64,000 bases of DNA from Pachyseris speciosa (taxonomy: Eukaryota; Cnidaria; Anthozoa; Scleractinia; Pachyseridae), in the NCBI GenBank assembly GCA_016490735.1, contig JAEMWC010000005.1:2330001-2394000 (forward strand), given 5' to 3'. Made by a program: the position numbers and the translations under genes. The notes under the pieces are model-generated. The model made no database searches. It saw only the letters and a list, made by a program, of their open reading frames with translations, and was not told the origin of the DNA. This document shows positions 51,401 to 60,008 of the stretch, piece by piece (within the stretch, counting starts at the first letter, position 1; each line of letters begins with the position of its first letter).

Positions 51401-54400
51401 TTTATCATGCCTATAAACCAAAGAAACTTGTGGTATCTTGCCTTTATATAATAATCCAGAAGACGCACGAAATTTCCATGAGTTTATTGGAACAACAAAC
51501 CATAGCTGATTGACCAAGCAGAGCGCCCGCATTGATCTGGTTATAATATAAGTCTGTATGAATTTAATCATGAAATTCAAACTTATAATATTTCGAGTTC
51601 ATGATCTTGAACTTTAGCGTTTTTGCAGAAAATTAGTAAGGCGAGTCTATCTCTAAGCCCAGTTCTTCACTTAATCCAGTACTTAAATATGTCAAGCTAA
51701 CCACGAATCAGTTGCTACTGGCGGAACGACTTGCCTCTTGCCTATAAATGTTCACTGCAGTTTATAATCCCAGCCGTGACTGACATACATGACACCACCC
51801 TCAAAGTGTGTGGAAAAAATTTCTAAGTCCTGTTCAAATATGGTTTTGAAACCCTTATTCAGAGCGCCACGAACCAATTACAATTCAAGGCAAATATCTG
51901 TAGTGTGACCGGGTGGAGCCTGGGGGATTGTGTGCGAGCTAACCGCTATAGAGTGTTTTCACATGACGTCATGGTGGCCATGTTGTTGTTCCAAACCAAA
52001 GAAATGGCGGCCATGTTGGTGTCCCAAACTAAACCTCTGGGAATTGAACTCTATTTTTATGCAAATACTTTCTTTTGTTTCAGTAAACCAATATGGCTGG
52101 TAGTCACGTGAATGAAAAGAGGCCTTCCAAGGAATGGTCGACGTTTTCTGCCAATTTTTGTCGGTTGTCGGTACTTTGGGAGAAGATTGTCGCCTGTTTT
52201 CGGAGCCATGTCGCATGTCGCTTCTATTATTTGGAAGGCCTCTGACAACACTCTGGGTTTACCTTGGTTTTGTTTCTCATTGGTTACGAATCAGTTGAAA
52301 ATTGATTCGGAATCTTATTTATTAAACCCAAACCTACCGGGATGATATCACCAGGGCCAAGTTTTAACTTGCCATCTTTAAACTCTCTAAGCGCCTTGTT
52401 TCTTTCCTCTGATTCTCCATACACCACTGAGCCATCGATGTAGGAAGTTATTTTGTTGATCTGCTGTCTCGGAGTGTCGGTGCTGCGGCCGGTACATCTA
52501 TATTGGGAATAAAAACAATGAATGGTGGTCAAGAAAAGTAACTTTCATGTCGTTGAAAATGACTGGACTATGCCAACAAAAGATGCTTCTTATATGGGAA
52601 ATCCAAGCACGAGAGCTATGTCAACATGGCGTCCAACGGTGAGTGCAAGTGATAGCTGAAAAACTGTATTGTGAATGTTATTATCGAGAACTATTTTTTG
52701 TTTTCTACATCCCATAGAGCTTGTAGAAGACGTATTCGTGATAAAAGGATTTCAGGCGAAGTTTTAGCAAGTATTCTCGTCAATATTTTTGGTTGTTTAT
52801 AACGCTGTACGCTATCAGCTGTGTTTATTAAATATAGCTTCGCCTGATACAAATTTATTATTTCAGGATTCCTCGGAAAGAATTGTATGTTGTTGGATTT
52901 TAAAAGTCTCGTTGGTCGAACGCGTTTTTCAAACGCATCTACGGACATAGCCCAATCAGCAACTGAACTTCGATTCCAATTTTTCAAAAATGACTGCATT
53001 ATTCGAAACGACTAATGGTTTAATGTTCAAATAATCAACTCATTAATGTAATCTAGGGGGTAAGCTTGACCTGACTCGACTGTAACAAAGAAAATGAAAA
53101 CTAGTTTGCTGAACAAATATCTCATTTTGAAAACGACTGTGATCCAGCTGGTGGGTGTGACGAATTCCATTGTTCTTTGCAACCAATCAGCGTTTAGCTT
53201 TTCAATGTGCTCAAGTTCAGGCGCTTTTGCCACTTCGTTTTTATATCAGGGCCGGTGTATTATTTGATTAAACCTCTGTTTGTTCGAGTTTATGGCTCCA
53301 TTTCATTACAGTGAGATTGCTCTTTAGGTATTCTGTAAAATGCTAGATGGGAGGTGTTTCTGTATAACTTGTGCACAAAGGCACTCAGTAGCTCATGTGA
53401 TTCGGCGCGTTCGCGGTTTGCCTTTGCCAAAACAATCCCACAATCCTCTTAACCCCAGGCCTTTACTCCTCTCTAAAATGACCTACTTTTGTTGTCAACC
53501 GAACAAACCCATACGATGCAGCGTCCACATGAGCAAACATAAGATCAGAGAGTCACATGATCAAGTCAACATTTCAAACAAAAACAATAGTAGCAAACAT
53601 TGAAAAACTAATGCGACCATATATCATATAGCCAAAGATATAATTCTCAAACCTGTTATACGTTGAACGCACAAAAGGAAGATAGATGTTTCCTTTATTC
53701 AATGGGTCAAAGTGGACATCACCCTAAAAAAAATAATACATATTAAGTTCTGCATAGTAACAATGGGCTATCGGTGCAAAAAAAAGGGTCAATACTGAAG
53801 TCTAAAACTGAGCAAATCACTGGCGTCTTGGGGCGGAAGGAAAGCTTTTATTGACCTTATTTCAAAACGTCATAAATAATGCATGAGGTAAATGCAGAAG
53901 AAGTCAATGTTTAATGAGTGTCTTTATATCACGGAGAAATTTTACGGCCAAAATATCCCAAAATCTAAAGATTGGTGAAATAAGGGATAGATGCACAGTA
54001 AAGCTTTTGAAGCCGTTCAATAAATTCGCGATTCGTGTTTTATCGAGTTCTTTGCACCTCATGTTTTAAACTTGATAAAACACTCCTGTTCATTTAATAA
54101 GTTACCTAAAACACTCGGCTGAGCCTCGTGTTTTTAACTCCTAATCATTTATCAAACATCACTTGAACACTTTATTTAAGGTACTGGTCATAATATCCTC
54201 AGTACTTCAATGGTTACAGAAGTGCCATAATTCATCATGACCTCAATCAATATTGTGAAATTTAAAAACCTTCTAAAGAGCGTTCCTAAGACGAACCTTA
54301 GGCACGTGGATTGGTAGCCAGACGTCACTTAAAACACCTTGAAATTCATAGCGGGGCAGCGGGCTGGAAAAATCTGTGTCGTGAGCGAGGAACTGTAAAA

Positions 54401-55618
54401 GAAGAACGAGATGGCACCATCATTAATAACAGTGAGTGCAGTCAATTTTATCAGTAGATAGAAAATTCTATTTGAGTTTACATATTGTCATGTTAAAGCC
54501 AATAAATCTGGGAATAAAACAAAGACCTATTATACAATGTGTAATGCTATTGGTCTCGCTTCTACACCATTACGAAGAAAAAGACTGACAAACTGACTGA
54601 CAGACTGCCTTCCTGCCTGCCTGACTGACTGGCTGGCTGGCTGACTGACTGACTGACCTACTGACCGACCGACCGACTGACTGACTGACTGACTGCACAG
54701 CTGTATGTGGGTATCTAACTGACTGACTATCTAATGTTGTCGTTAAATGACCAAGTCATAGGAGAGATAACTGTGGTAAAAAAAGGATCGATTGGAAAAT
54801 GCTTGGGTGGAGACATGAAATAAGAGAGAACTATTACCTGACCAAAGTGAGAATGCAAATCACTGAGTCTGCGAGCGCTAATCTTTGATTCAATCTACAA
54901 TTTAAGAAAAAAGCACTTGGGTCAACATGTGGTGTTAATTTGTGTGCTGTGAGTATCATTACCAAGCACTCGCCCAATTTCCGGCTTTTTATACGCAAAA
55001 TAACAGGTTACACACCTGATGAAAGAGGTCATTGCTAATAGCTCTCGGCGAGGGCCGGTGCGATCCAAATCCAACTACACCGTCCACGTATCTACAGTTT
55101 CCAGTTTTCTTCTGATCCGGAGTACATGTGCCCGCGGGCATTGCAACTCCGTCGGCGTACATAGCGGGCACGTCACGCGCTACATCCTCCGCTGCAGCAC
55201 CCCACCACACGTGACCTTTATTGTAAGATGTGCCATCTAACCGTCTATGAAAAAAAATACGAGGAATTAATTCTAACTCGCGGCTTGGAATGCAATGGAA
55301 TGGCCTTATAGACGGGGCTGGACGTTAGGTAAATACCGTTAAGTTCCGAAAGTAGAAGCTCCCCGAAAATAACGTAAATTTTCGAACCTTACTAGTAATT
55401 CCCAGAAGTAATGGTTCTCCCGCCCTGAGGCGCATTAGGTCCCTCATTTCTCAATCCACTGCAGTACAAATATATAACGCTTTAATCCAACCTCATTTCG
55501 ATTACTGTGCCCCCGTTTGGGATGGGTTTAGTTCTTATCAATGTGAGAAACTACAATTGTACAAAAATTGCAAAACCGAGCTGCTAGGGTTATTCTGCAA
55601 GCCAACTGGTAGGTAAAA

Positions 55619-55650
<32 letters not shown>

Positions 55651-56220
55651 CCAGCTATCATTAAAGTGCACCTAACCCCAAAATATTTTTCCGCTCATAT
55701 AAAACTGTTCACCTTTTCCAAAAACATGTAGCTTTTATTTCCAGTTTTGGACATTTTTATAAGCTTCCATACTTACGATAAACTAAGCATCATCTGTTTC
55801 ACGACCGAGTCAGAAGGGGCATGGGTCTATTCCCGGTTTGACGTCACAAACTGATTTGCATGCATGTTTACAAAGACTTACCGCGATGCAAATCAGTTTG
55901 TAACGTCAAATCGGGAATAGACCCACGCCTCTTATGACTCGGTCGTGAAACAAATGATGGTTAGAATTAGAATCTTTTACAGCGTATAAAAAGTCAAGCT
56001 TTGGTTTAGAAAAGCGCTAAAAGGCACAATGCGTTTCGAGCAGGTGCAAAGATTTATTTTAGCGAAAAAAATATTTGGGGTTAGGGGCACTTAAAGAAGA
56101 AGAAAGCATAAAGCTATTATGATGTTTAAGTCCCTCAATGGGTTAGCCCCAGTGTACTCGCATGATTTATTCAGTGAGCGACACACAGATTATGACTTGT
56201 GTGATTCGTCCCGTAAGTTA

Positions 56221-56258
<38 letters not shown>

Positions 56259-56456
56259 TTTTAGCTATAGCGGTGCCTTACTGTGGAATTTTCTTCCTGA
56301 AAGTATTAGGGCGACCAGATCAATTGGGCAGTTTAAAAAGGAAATCAACCGCGCACTTGAAACATTCGATTCCCACTCGGCAATCTCGTAAATCAGTTTT
56401 TATAGCTATTTTAAATTTTTCAAATGATTGTAACTCAAATACTATTGTTATTACTG

Positions 56457-56500
<44 letters not shown>

Positions 56501-57796
56501 CTCGAATGGGAACATTTCCTCAGAGGTATCTACTTCAGTGATTTTTCCCTGTATGTACGATGTTTGCTTGAAGAAAGAACTAAGCTAACACTGTTCATGA
56601 AAGATTACATGAGGATAACGTGGGCTGACACATGGGTAAGTACACCATAGGGCTCTCGAGGTTTGACTTCGTGGGTGAGTTAAAATAAAACCACTTGGCA
56701 CAGTCGTACGATCGCTCGATTGGTTTAGTACTGGACCGAGAGAATAACATTGAATTAAAGAAAACATTGCAGAGTACATGGCTGGTTAATGGTATAGTGC
56801 ATTTGAGAGCGTTTGGGGTGATATAGGTTAGTAAATGGATCAGATTATGGCTGATTTCATGGATGTGTTCATGGGTGGGTGGTATCGTACTTATATAGAG
56901 AAATAACTATAGCCTGACGGCGAACCAAAATCAGAAACGGACAGCGAGATCGTCCGGCAACTAATTGGAACAGAGAACTTCACACTGTACTTAATTGAGA
57001 AAATTTGCCAAAATAACAATAGCCTGGCGGCGAACCAATCAAATGCAATTAACGCGATCACCTAGGGACCAATTTAAACAACTGAAATATAGGAAATGAA
57101 TAGTAAATAAATTGAAACTAAACCAGATCAACACAAGACAAAAGAAAGCAATATAAATGAAAATATAATAATTACGCTATTATGAATTTCGAATTTCCAG
57201 TACACCGCGGTGATACGCGGTAGAAAGGTTTAAGACTCCCCTTTAAACACTGTGTACAACTGAGCGAAATGCAGAAGGAACAGCTTAGTGTTTTACTGTA
57301 TAAGAAGGCCGAAGACTCAATGGAAAAGTGGCATTAGGCTTATCCTGCGACGGTGGGAGCAATGGCAACAGCAACGCAGAGTGTTGACAAACCTTGTACG
57401 GAGACATGTATTGCTTAGCACTGAAAACAACCACAGCACTACCAACAACCAGGCAACAGCTCACCTTCCATCTGTAACACTCGGCATCGGTCCTATCTGT
57501 CTTCCATTCTGACATTCCGTTAAAGAATGATTCCGGTGGTAGAAGAACGAGACGTAACAAGGGGTGCTTGAGGTCAGCGTCTGATTACCCAGACTAGGTT
57601 CCAGACTCACGGAGTAGGTGAATTTCTCGGAAACAAGATCCGCTGGGTCAACGCCGGGATTAATTTGAAATTTCACTGTCTTACCATCTGGATTGATGGT
57701 TACCGTTGAATGAGAGGGCTGAAAAATAAGATATATAGTATAATTCATCAGTCCAATTACAAGAAGAACCATTAAGGCGATTCCGAACAATTGCAT
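30627..57796 (-). CDS. Membrane-anchored animal haem peroxidase (13 exons e1-e13; one frame break)
   Basis: Exon set: 57465-57796, 55016-55244, 54838-54894, 54297-54392, 53653-53723, 52338-52497, 50660-50830, 50074-50255, 48743-48925, 46973-47117, 34541-34691, 33292-33364, 30627-31034. All junctions are GT-AG and phases agree at each join, except that e9 is one base short; with that base the total divides by three and gives about 752 residues. The family (peroxidase-cyclooxygenase superfamily) oxidises substrates with H2O2. Seen in order: hydrophobic N-terminus (about 1-25), peroxidase domain (about 112-645) with distal FLAHD, Arg in GDSRANVQ, proximal RFGHS and RGRDHG, a Cys-containing stalk with a charged, possibly coiled-coil stretch (about 672-688), a TM helix (about 707-731) and a basic tail. 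Inferred topology: catalytic domain outside or in the secretory lumen. Using e10-e13 of unit C is the nearest-exon choice; other units offer equivalent exons. Exact subfamily unknown. Confidence 0.82.
31143..31666. mobile_element. Compound foldback element, unit C, with doubled hairpin tip
   Basis: The same element as at 15579-16073, with the tip sequence (AGCTGATGAGGGCGCAGCCC then GAATCAGCT) present twice in tandem at about 31333-31394. Everything else matches unit B. Confidence 0.85.
33292..33364 (-). CDS. Peroxidase exon e12, unit C copy
   Basis: The exon is 73 nt, with acceptor TTCTACTTCAG|AATC after a long pyrimidine tract and donor AAAGAG|GTAACT. It codes for [20 protein letters not shown], equivalent to the family's [14 protein letters not shown]. 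Unit A has Arg where B and C have Lys before the His. Confidence 0.9.
33890..34240 (-). mobile_element. Non-LTR retrotransposon 3' end, unit C
   Basis: The same fragment in unit C, between e12 (33364) and e11 (34541), with the [20 protein letters not shown] motif. It carries the 25-base segment TTGTTCTCAATTCTGCTCTCT..., seen in unit A and missing in unit B. Confidence 0.6.
34541..34691 (-). CDS. Peroxidase exon e11, unit C copy
   Basis: The acceptor is TTTTATGAAG|AAATT and the donor TTTAGGAC|GTAAGT. It codes for [20 protein letters not shown], then [20 protein letters not shown] and GPTF. The NID-W-GGLAE block is characteristic of the C-terminal part of the catalytic domain. The intron before it (34692-46972) hosts the antisense GPCR gene. 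Confidence 0.9.
39792..40745 (+). pseudogene. GPCR copy in unit C, TM7 end deleted
   Basis: The frame is open for 317 residues and in register through TM6, but a deletion of roughly 170 bases relative to unit A removes the end of TM7, NPVLY and the C-tail. About 22 unrelated residues replace them, read from former 3' UTR. Substitutions such as V167A, M220I and I271N make it the most diverged copy. Without NPxxY it is unlikely to signal normally; it could be a pseudogene or a truncated receptor. Confidence 0.85.
42431..42550. repeat. AAT and AT microsatellites, unit C
   Basis: (AAT)n at about 42439-42493, then a short match to the other units, then (AT)n at about 42534-42550. This marks where unit C stops following units A and B closely. 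Confidence 0.85.
43652..43823. repeat. Foldback element
   Basis: The arms are TAATCACATGATTT...GTGCAATTTGG and CCAAATTGCAC...ATCATGTGATTA, with an inner AAATTTTTTCAAAGA / TCTTTGAAAAAATTT stem and a CCCGTAGGGC-type tip. It has no coding capacity. Confidence 0.8.
45389..45450 (+). repeat. (ATCT)n microsatellite
   Basis: About 15 tetranucleotide repeats with one C substitution, next to a foldback-family element. Confidence 0.9.
45478..45925. mobile_element. MITE with TIR CAGGGGCACCCAACGA and TATCA target duplication
   Basis: Inverted ends of about 16 bases bound 448 bases, flanked on both sides by TATCA (45473-45477 and 45926-45930). Removing it would restore the run seen, in opposite orientation, in the compound foldback at 15579-16073. 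No transposase frame is present. Confidence 0.75.
46973..47117 (-). CDS. Peroxidase exon e10, unit C copy (RGRDHG motif)
   Basis: The acceptor is TTGACAATAG|ATGG and the donor CTGACAG|GTTGGT. The exon codes for [15 protein letters not shown], then [19 protein letters not shown], the strongest signature of the family. Phase 0 at its start fits e9; one base carried over fits e11. By eye its 145 bases are identical to the exons in units A and B, although the flanking introns differ. A plus-strand open frame over this exon is its antisense shadow. Confidence 0.93.
47339..47481. repeat. Foldback within a unit C insertion
   Basis: The arms are ATATCCAAAACGAGTG...GTGGTTCCAAACACC and GGTGTTTGGAACCCC...CACGAGTTTTGAATAT. 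It begins a stretch of about 830 bases (to about 48172) missing from units A and B. The 172-codon plus frame across it is an accident of the palindrome. Confidence 0.7.
48437..48665. mobile_element. Foldback element next to the unit breakpoint
   Basis: Arms of about 45 bases (GGTTAGAGAGTACATCCGCC... and its complement ending ATGTACTCTCTAACC) with a second pair, AGGTTATTTTTAG / CTAAAAATAACTT. It begins about 20 bases right of where the tandem units stop matching, in intron 9. Confidence 0.8.
48743..48925 (-). CDS. Peroxidase exon e9: proximal histidine, with 1-base deletion
   Basis: The acceptor is CGTATCAG|GTTC and the donor TTACAG|GTGAGC. The first part reads [20 protein letters not shown], then [16 protein letters not shown]. 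The second part, one frame away, reads [14 protein letters not shown]. The shift lies in a run of six C on the plus strand (48799-48804). As written, the frame meets a stop directly after the G run. His436 of the model is the proximal haem ligand. Either the allele is broken or a homopolymer base was lost in sequencing. Confidence 0.88.
49190..49640. repeat. CG-rich repeats and foldback in intron 8
   Basis: Several GTACGGCC words at 49197-49322, then a clear palindrome at about 49500-49630 with arms TATTTGGCTCTCGGTCATG / CATGACCTCGAGCCAAATA and a CGCACGGACC / GGTCCGTGCG inner stem. CATATGA words at 49188 and 49490 may mark the ends of a larger element. Confidence 0.6.
50074..50255 (-). CDS. 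Peroxidase exon e8
   Basis: The acceptor is GTTCTCCAG|GCCT and the donor TTTCAG|GTTAAT. It codes for [20 protein letters not shown], then [10 protein letters not shown] and [10 protein letters not shown], a well-known family block. It ends in phase 2, so that e9 completes the Arg of the FRFGH motif. Confidence 0.92.
50290..50632. mobile_element. TTAA-type MITE, intron 7 copy
   Basis: The right end is GGGTTAGGTGCACT followed by TTAA; the left end is degraded. An inner palindrome, GCATGCATGTTTACAAAGAC with TAGGTCTATTTCTGA / TCAGAAATAGACCCA arms, is shared with the element at 55667-56096. Confidence 0.7.
50660..50830 (-). CDS. Peroxidase exon e7: catalytic arginine
   Basis: The exon is 171 nt, phase 0-0, with acceptor TGAGCAG|GATA and donor CCACAG|GTAAGT. 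It contains [20 protein letters not shown] then VREHNRL. Arg341 of the model aligns with the catalytic Arg (Arg239 in myeloperoxidase). The two positions that are Glu242 and Met243 in myeloperoxidase read Val and Gln here. A TTAA-type MITE ends about 30 bases left of this exon. Confidence 0.92.
51245..51440. repeat. Two adjacent palindromes, intron 6
   Basis: A small one (TGTACGGGGTACGG / CGCACGCCGTACA) at about 51255-51292, then a longer one with arms TACAAGTTTCT...TATAGG...GGATGTTGGAA / TTCCAACATCCC...CCTATAAACC...GAAACTTGTGG. Confidence 0.65.
51946..52242. repeat. MITE-like palindromic segment, intron 6
   Basis: TTTTCACATGACGTCATGG with repeated GGCCATGTTG words, then AGAGGCCTTCCAA / TTGGAAGGCCTCT arms at 52119-52131 and 52230-52242. 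Element limits are uncertain. Confidence 0.4.
52338..52497 (-). CDS. Peroxidase exon e6
   Basis: The acceptor is CAATATAG|ATGT and the donor ATCCCG|GTAGGT. It codes for [20 protein letters not shown] followed by [11 protein letters not shown], the classic Q-N-TS-DGS-VYG block of animal haem peroxidases. Reading frame and phases fit e5 and e7. Confidence 0.92.
52691..53233 (-). other. Two unassigned minus-strand frames in intron 5
   Basis: Frames at 53027-53233 ([20 protein letters not shown]...) and 52691-52999 ([20 protein letters not shown]...ALWDVENKK) lie between e6 and e5. The composition looks protein-like, but I know no matching domain and see no typical splice link to the peroxidase. 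They may be remnants of a mobile element. Confidence 0.25.
53653..53723 (-). CDS. Peroxidase exon e5 (71 nt)
   Basis: The acceptor is TTTTTTTAG|GGTG and the donor AACAG|GTTTGA. It codes for [20 protein letters not shown], matching the family's KGD-FDP-...-PF-RS block. It ends in phase 2 and joins e6 to read [10 protein letters not shown]. Confidence 0.87.
54297..54392 (-). CDS. Peroxidase exon e4: distal histidine
   Basis: The acceptor is CTTTTACAG|TTCC and the donor CCTAAG|GTTCGT. It codes for [15 protein letters not shown] and ends in PIHVPK. His210 of the model sits at the distal catalytic His position and the following Asp at a calcium-ligand position. The residue just before the His is Ala, where mammalian peroxidases have the Asp that forms a haem ester. 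An internal GGTGTT could serve as an earlier donor, but the longer form continues as VPKGD, a family signature. Confidence 0.88.
54590..54700. repeat. GACT/GCCT tetranucleotide tract, intron 3
   Basis: Imperfect tetranucleotide repeats (GACT, GCCT, GGCT, GACC) in the intron between e4 and e3, similar in style to the GGTC/GACC tracts in the tandem units. Confidence 0.8.
54838..54894 (-). CDS. Peroxidase exon e3 (57 nt)
   Basis: This short exon codes for 19 residues and ends SHFGQ, equivalent to the family's QWGQF/LDHD lead-in. The acceptor is TTGTAG|ATTG and the donor GGTCAG|GTAATA, phase 0 on both sides. It joins SNDLFHQ of e2 to FLAHD of e4 without a break, which supports the call despite its size. 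Confidence 0.85.
55016..55244 (-). CDS. Peroxidase exon e2: start of catalytic domain
   Basis: The acceptor is TTTTTTTCATAG|ACGG and the donor CATCAG|GTGTGT. The translation has the typical opening of animal haem peroxidases, RLDGTSYN, then [20 protein letters not shown], and SPRAISNDL. In this family the DG-NN/WG/YADG/PSPR-SN pattern begins the catalytic domain. The stretch between YADG and SPR has two Cys (CTPDQ and NCRY). The exon adds residues 112-187 of the model. Confidence 0.88.
55425..56500 (+). mobile_element. LINE (non-LTR) 3' end in intron 1, split by a MITE
   Basis: The plus strand encodes a reverse-transcriptase C-terminus: [38 protein letters not shown], and after the [54 protein letters not shown]. 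This is the classic Jockey/CR1-like ending. It finishes in a short ACT repeat tail. It is 5'-truncated, interrupted and surely dead. Confidence 0.8.
55667..56096. mobile_element. TTAA-type MITE inside the LINE fragment
   Basis: The ends are AGTGCACCTAACCCCAAAAT and its imperfect complement, flanked by TTAA on both sides, as in piggyBac-like insertions. An inner palindrome centres on GCATGCATGTTTACAAAGAC. It is homologous to 50290-50632 and splits the LINE coding frame. Confidence 0.78.
56501..57464. other. Rest of intron 1
   Basis: No gene, strong repeat or palindrome was recognised in this stretch. Two related AATAGCCTGGCGGCGAACCA-like words occur near 56909 and 57020. Confidence 0.4.
57465..57796 (-). 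CDS. Peroxidase exon e1: signal peptide and N-terminal region
   Basis: This exon starts at the first in-frame ATG (57796), which has G at -3; the open frame continues upstream only to a stop, without another ATG. Residues 1-25 ([17 protein letters not shown] then NYTIYLIF) are hydrophobic and fit a signal peptide or signal anchor. A region of about 85 residues with several N-glycosylation sequons and two Cys follows. It ends GATGGAAG|GTGAGC, phase 2, matching e2. An upstream GTG could extend the frame by 19 codons but is an unlikely eukaryotic start. Confidence 0.78.
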
Positions 57797-57830
57797 CGCG
57801 CATCCTCGCTGCGCATAATTTATGGCATCA

Positions 57831-57866
57831 TTAGCGCGCGCTCCTGCATGCACACATTGAAATCAT
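57831..57866 (-). promoter_or_regulatory. Short uORF with strong Kozak context before peroxidase e1
   Basis: GCCGCCATGA lies 70 bases upstream of the peroxidase ATG on the minus strand and opens an 11-codon frame ending in TAA. If transcribed, it would be read before the main start. The segment is duplicated at 61377-61520. Confidence 0.35.
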
Positions 57867-59129
57867 GGCGGCTTTGCCTTGACATTGAGCTCTGTCAGTT
57901 CAAAAATGGCTATAGCTGACTAACGAGTATCGAAACCCCATATTTTTTAATAAACCCAATAATTTTAATCAACTAATCATAAGGTTATAAAAAAGAAAAA
58001 TAGCAGATACACTGTGGTCTGTGGATACACTGCGCAAACTAATTTCCGAGTGTCCCTCAGGTTCTCAGTTTCATTTCAAGAGAGAAAAATTTGCTTTGAT
58101 TTCATTATAAAACCACCAAACTTTTGCGATCGGCTTTATGTCTTCTTCTTAACTCAAAAGAGCTGTATATTTGACCCATTTTAAGGGTTTAACTGCTTTC
58201 TTATTCAGATTAATAAAGAGATTAAAAAAAACACGTCTGCCCAGTAGCAAAACTCTTTTCGACTGAAAGTTTTTCCATTGTGACATCACAAAGGGGTAGA
58301 ATTGCGCGCGCTACTATTAGCCAATCAAATTTAGTTTTCATCAGCTGTCAATCAAAGGAGCCCAGAAAATGAATTCAGCGCACGCAAGCGCCTGCGCAAG
58401 ATTCTTGTCTTTCGAGCTCACGTTTTTTTTATCATCGGTTTGTTGTGGCAACATTTTAAACGAAGGAGAACTCCATCGACGAGCTAAAGTACTGACAAAT
58501 TTAAAAAGGCTTACTCATCAATTCTACAAAGGCTCTGTTAGAAAGTGCAGAATTGTGCGCACAACTGTACGCACGCTATCGTGAAAGCGCGCACGCAAAC
58601 GAGATCCATTTTGGACCTGCGCAAAGCAGAAAACTAGTTTTTTTCTTGCTTTTCATTGGGTAAAGTTTAGAAGTCAATTAAGCCAATCACAACCAAGGTC
58701 GACAAATGATCAGTTCTGACAGCTTGTATGAAGCAGGCAAATATAAAGTCTAGAAACAACGATATGCAACAGTCCGCCAAAATTTCCAAGTGTCGATGCG
58801 GATTCTTCATTTTAAAAGAAAAGAATCGCTCTTGATTTCTTACAAAACCACTAACCTTATGCGATAGGCTTTTTCTCTCCTTTTTAGCCTAAAATAGCTG
58901 TGCATTTGATCCCCACCAAGGGTTTAACTGCTTTCTTATTCAGAGTAATCAAGGGCACGTCTGTTCAGTAACAAAACTCTTTTCGAGTGACGTTTTTCCA
59001 TTGTGACATAACAGAGATGCGCGCGCAGTTATCAGCCAATTAAATTCAGTTTGGATCAACTGTCAATCAAAGAAGCGAAGAAAAAGCAATTTTAGCGAAC
59101 GCACGTATTTCTTTATCACCGGTTTGTTG

Positions 59130-59437
59130 TGGCAATAATAATAATAATAATAATAATAACAATAATAATAATATTTATTTATATGGCGCAAATTCAATTA
59201 TACAATTTTCAAATGCGCCTCACATATATGAAATCAAATCAACTCTAAATAAATCAAATCAAATCAAATGTTGGTTTTTGTGGAGAGGGGAAAACCGGAG
59301 TACCCGGAGAAAAACCTCTCGGAGCAGAGTAGAGAACCAACAAACTCAGCCCACTTATGACGCCGAGTCCGGGAATCGAACCCGGGCCACATTGGTGGAA
59401 GGCGAGCGCTCTTACCACTGCGCCAACCCTGCTCCCC
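59130..59437 (-). mobile_element. tRNA-headed SINE (minus strand) in repeat 2
   Basis: On the minus strand the head has A box TGGCGCAGTGG (near 59413-59425) and B box GGTTCGATTCC (near 59371-59382). The body encodes the widespread spurious peptide RVGAVVRALAFHQCGPGSIP, and the 3' tail is (ATT)n-rich. This family is very common in coral and anemone genomes. It is not a functional tRNA. Confidence 0.85.
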
Positions 59438-60008
59438 ACAAGTAAGGAGAGCTCTATCGAAGAGCTAAAATAATGACAAACAAAAAAGCTTACACATGTA
59501 TTCCACAAAACAAAAATGTTAAAAAGTACAGATTCCACACAAATCAGAGAAACAATGATTTAAATTGGTACAAGGGAATCGGTTTTAGAGATGGATTTCG
59601 TCGTTGAGTGCATTGTTGTATGCACGAAAGCAGGCCAATGTAAATTACCAAACATTGAACCGTATGTCAGGTGCAAGGAGAAATGCGCGCGCACGAATTA
59701 CTCCAATTTTGGACCTGCGCAAAGAGCAGAAAACTAGTTTTTTGGGGCCGCTTCAATAGTTAAAGTTTGGAAATAAATTGAGGCAGTCATAGACTACGTA
59801 GACAAATGATTAGTTCTGACATTTGACAAAAAGGGGGCAATAAAAATGTTTATAAGCAACGATATGAGGCACTGCGCAAAAATTTCCGAGTATCGCTCAG
59901 ATTCTCAGTCTCATTTAAAATGAAATAAAGTCGCGTTGATTTCATTACAAAACCACTAACCTTTTGGGATCGGCCCTTTCTCTTCTTTTTAACTCAAAAG
60001 AGCTGGAG

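Noticed and set aside
59254..59538. 94-codon minus-strand frame with RVGAVVRALAFHQCGPGSIP
   Set aside because: This peptide comes from the tRNA-derived SINE and is a common false gene in coral and anemone annotations.
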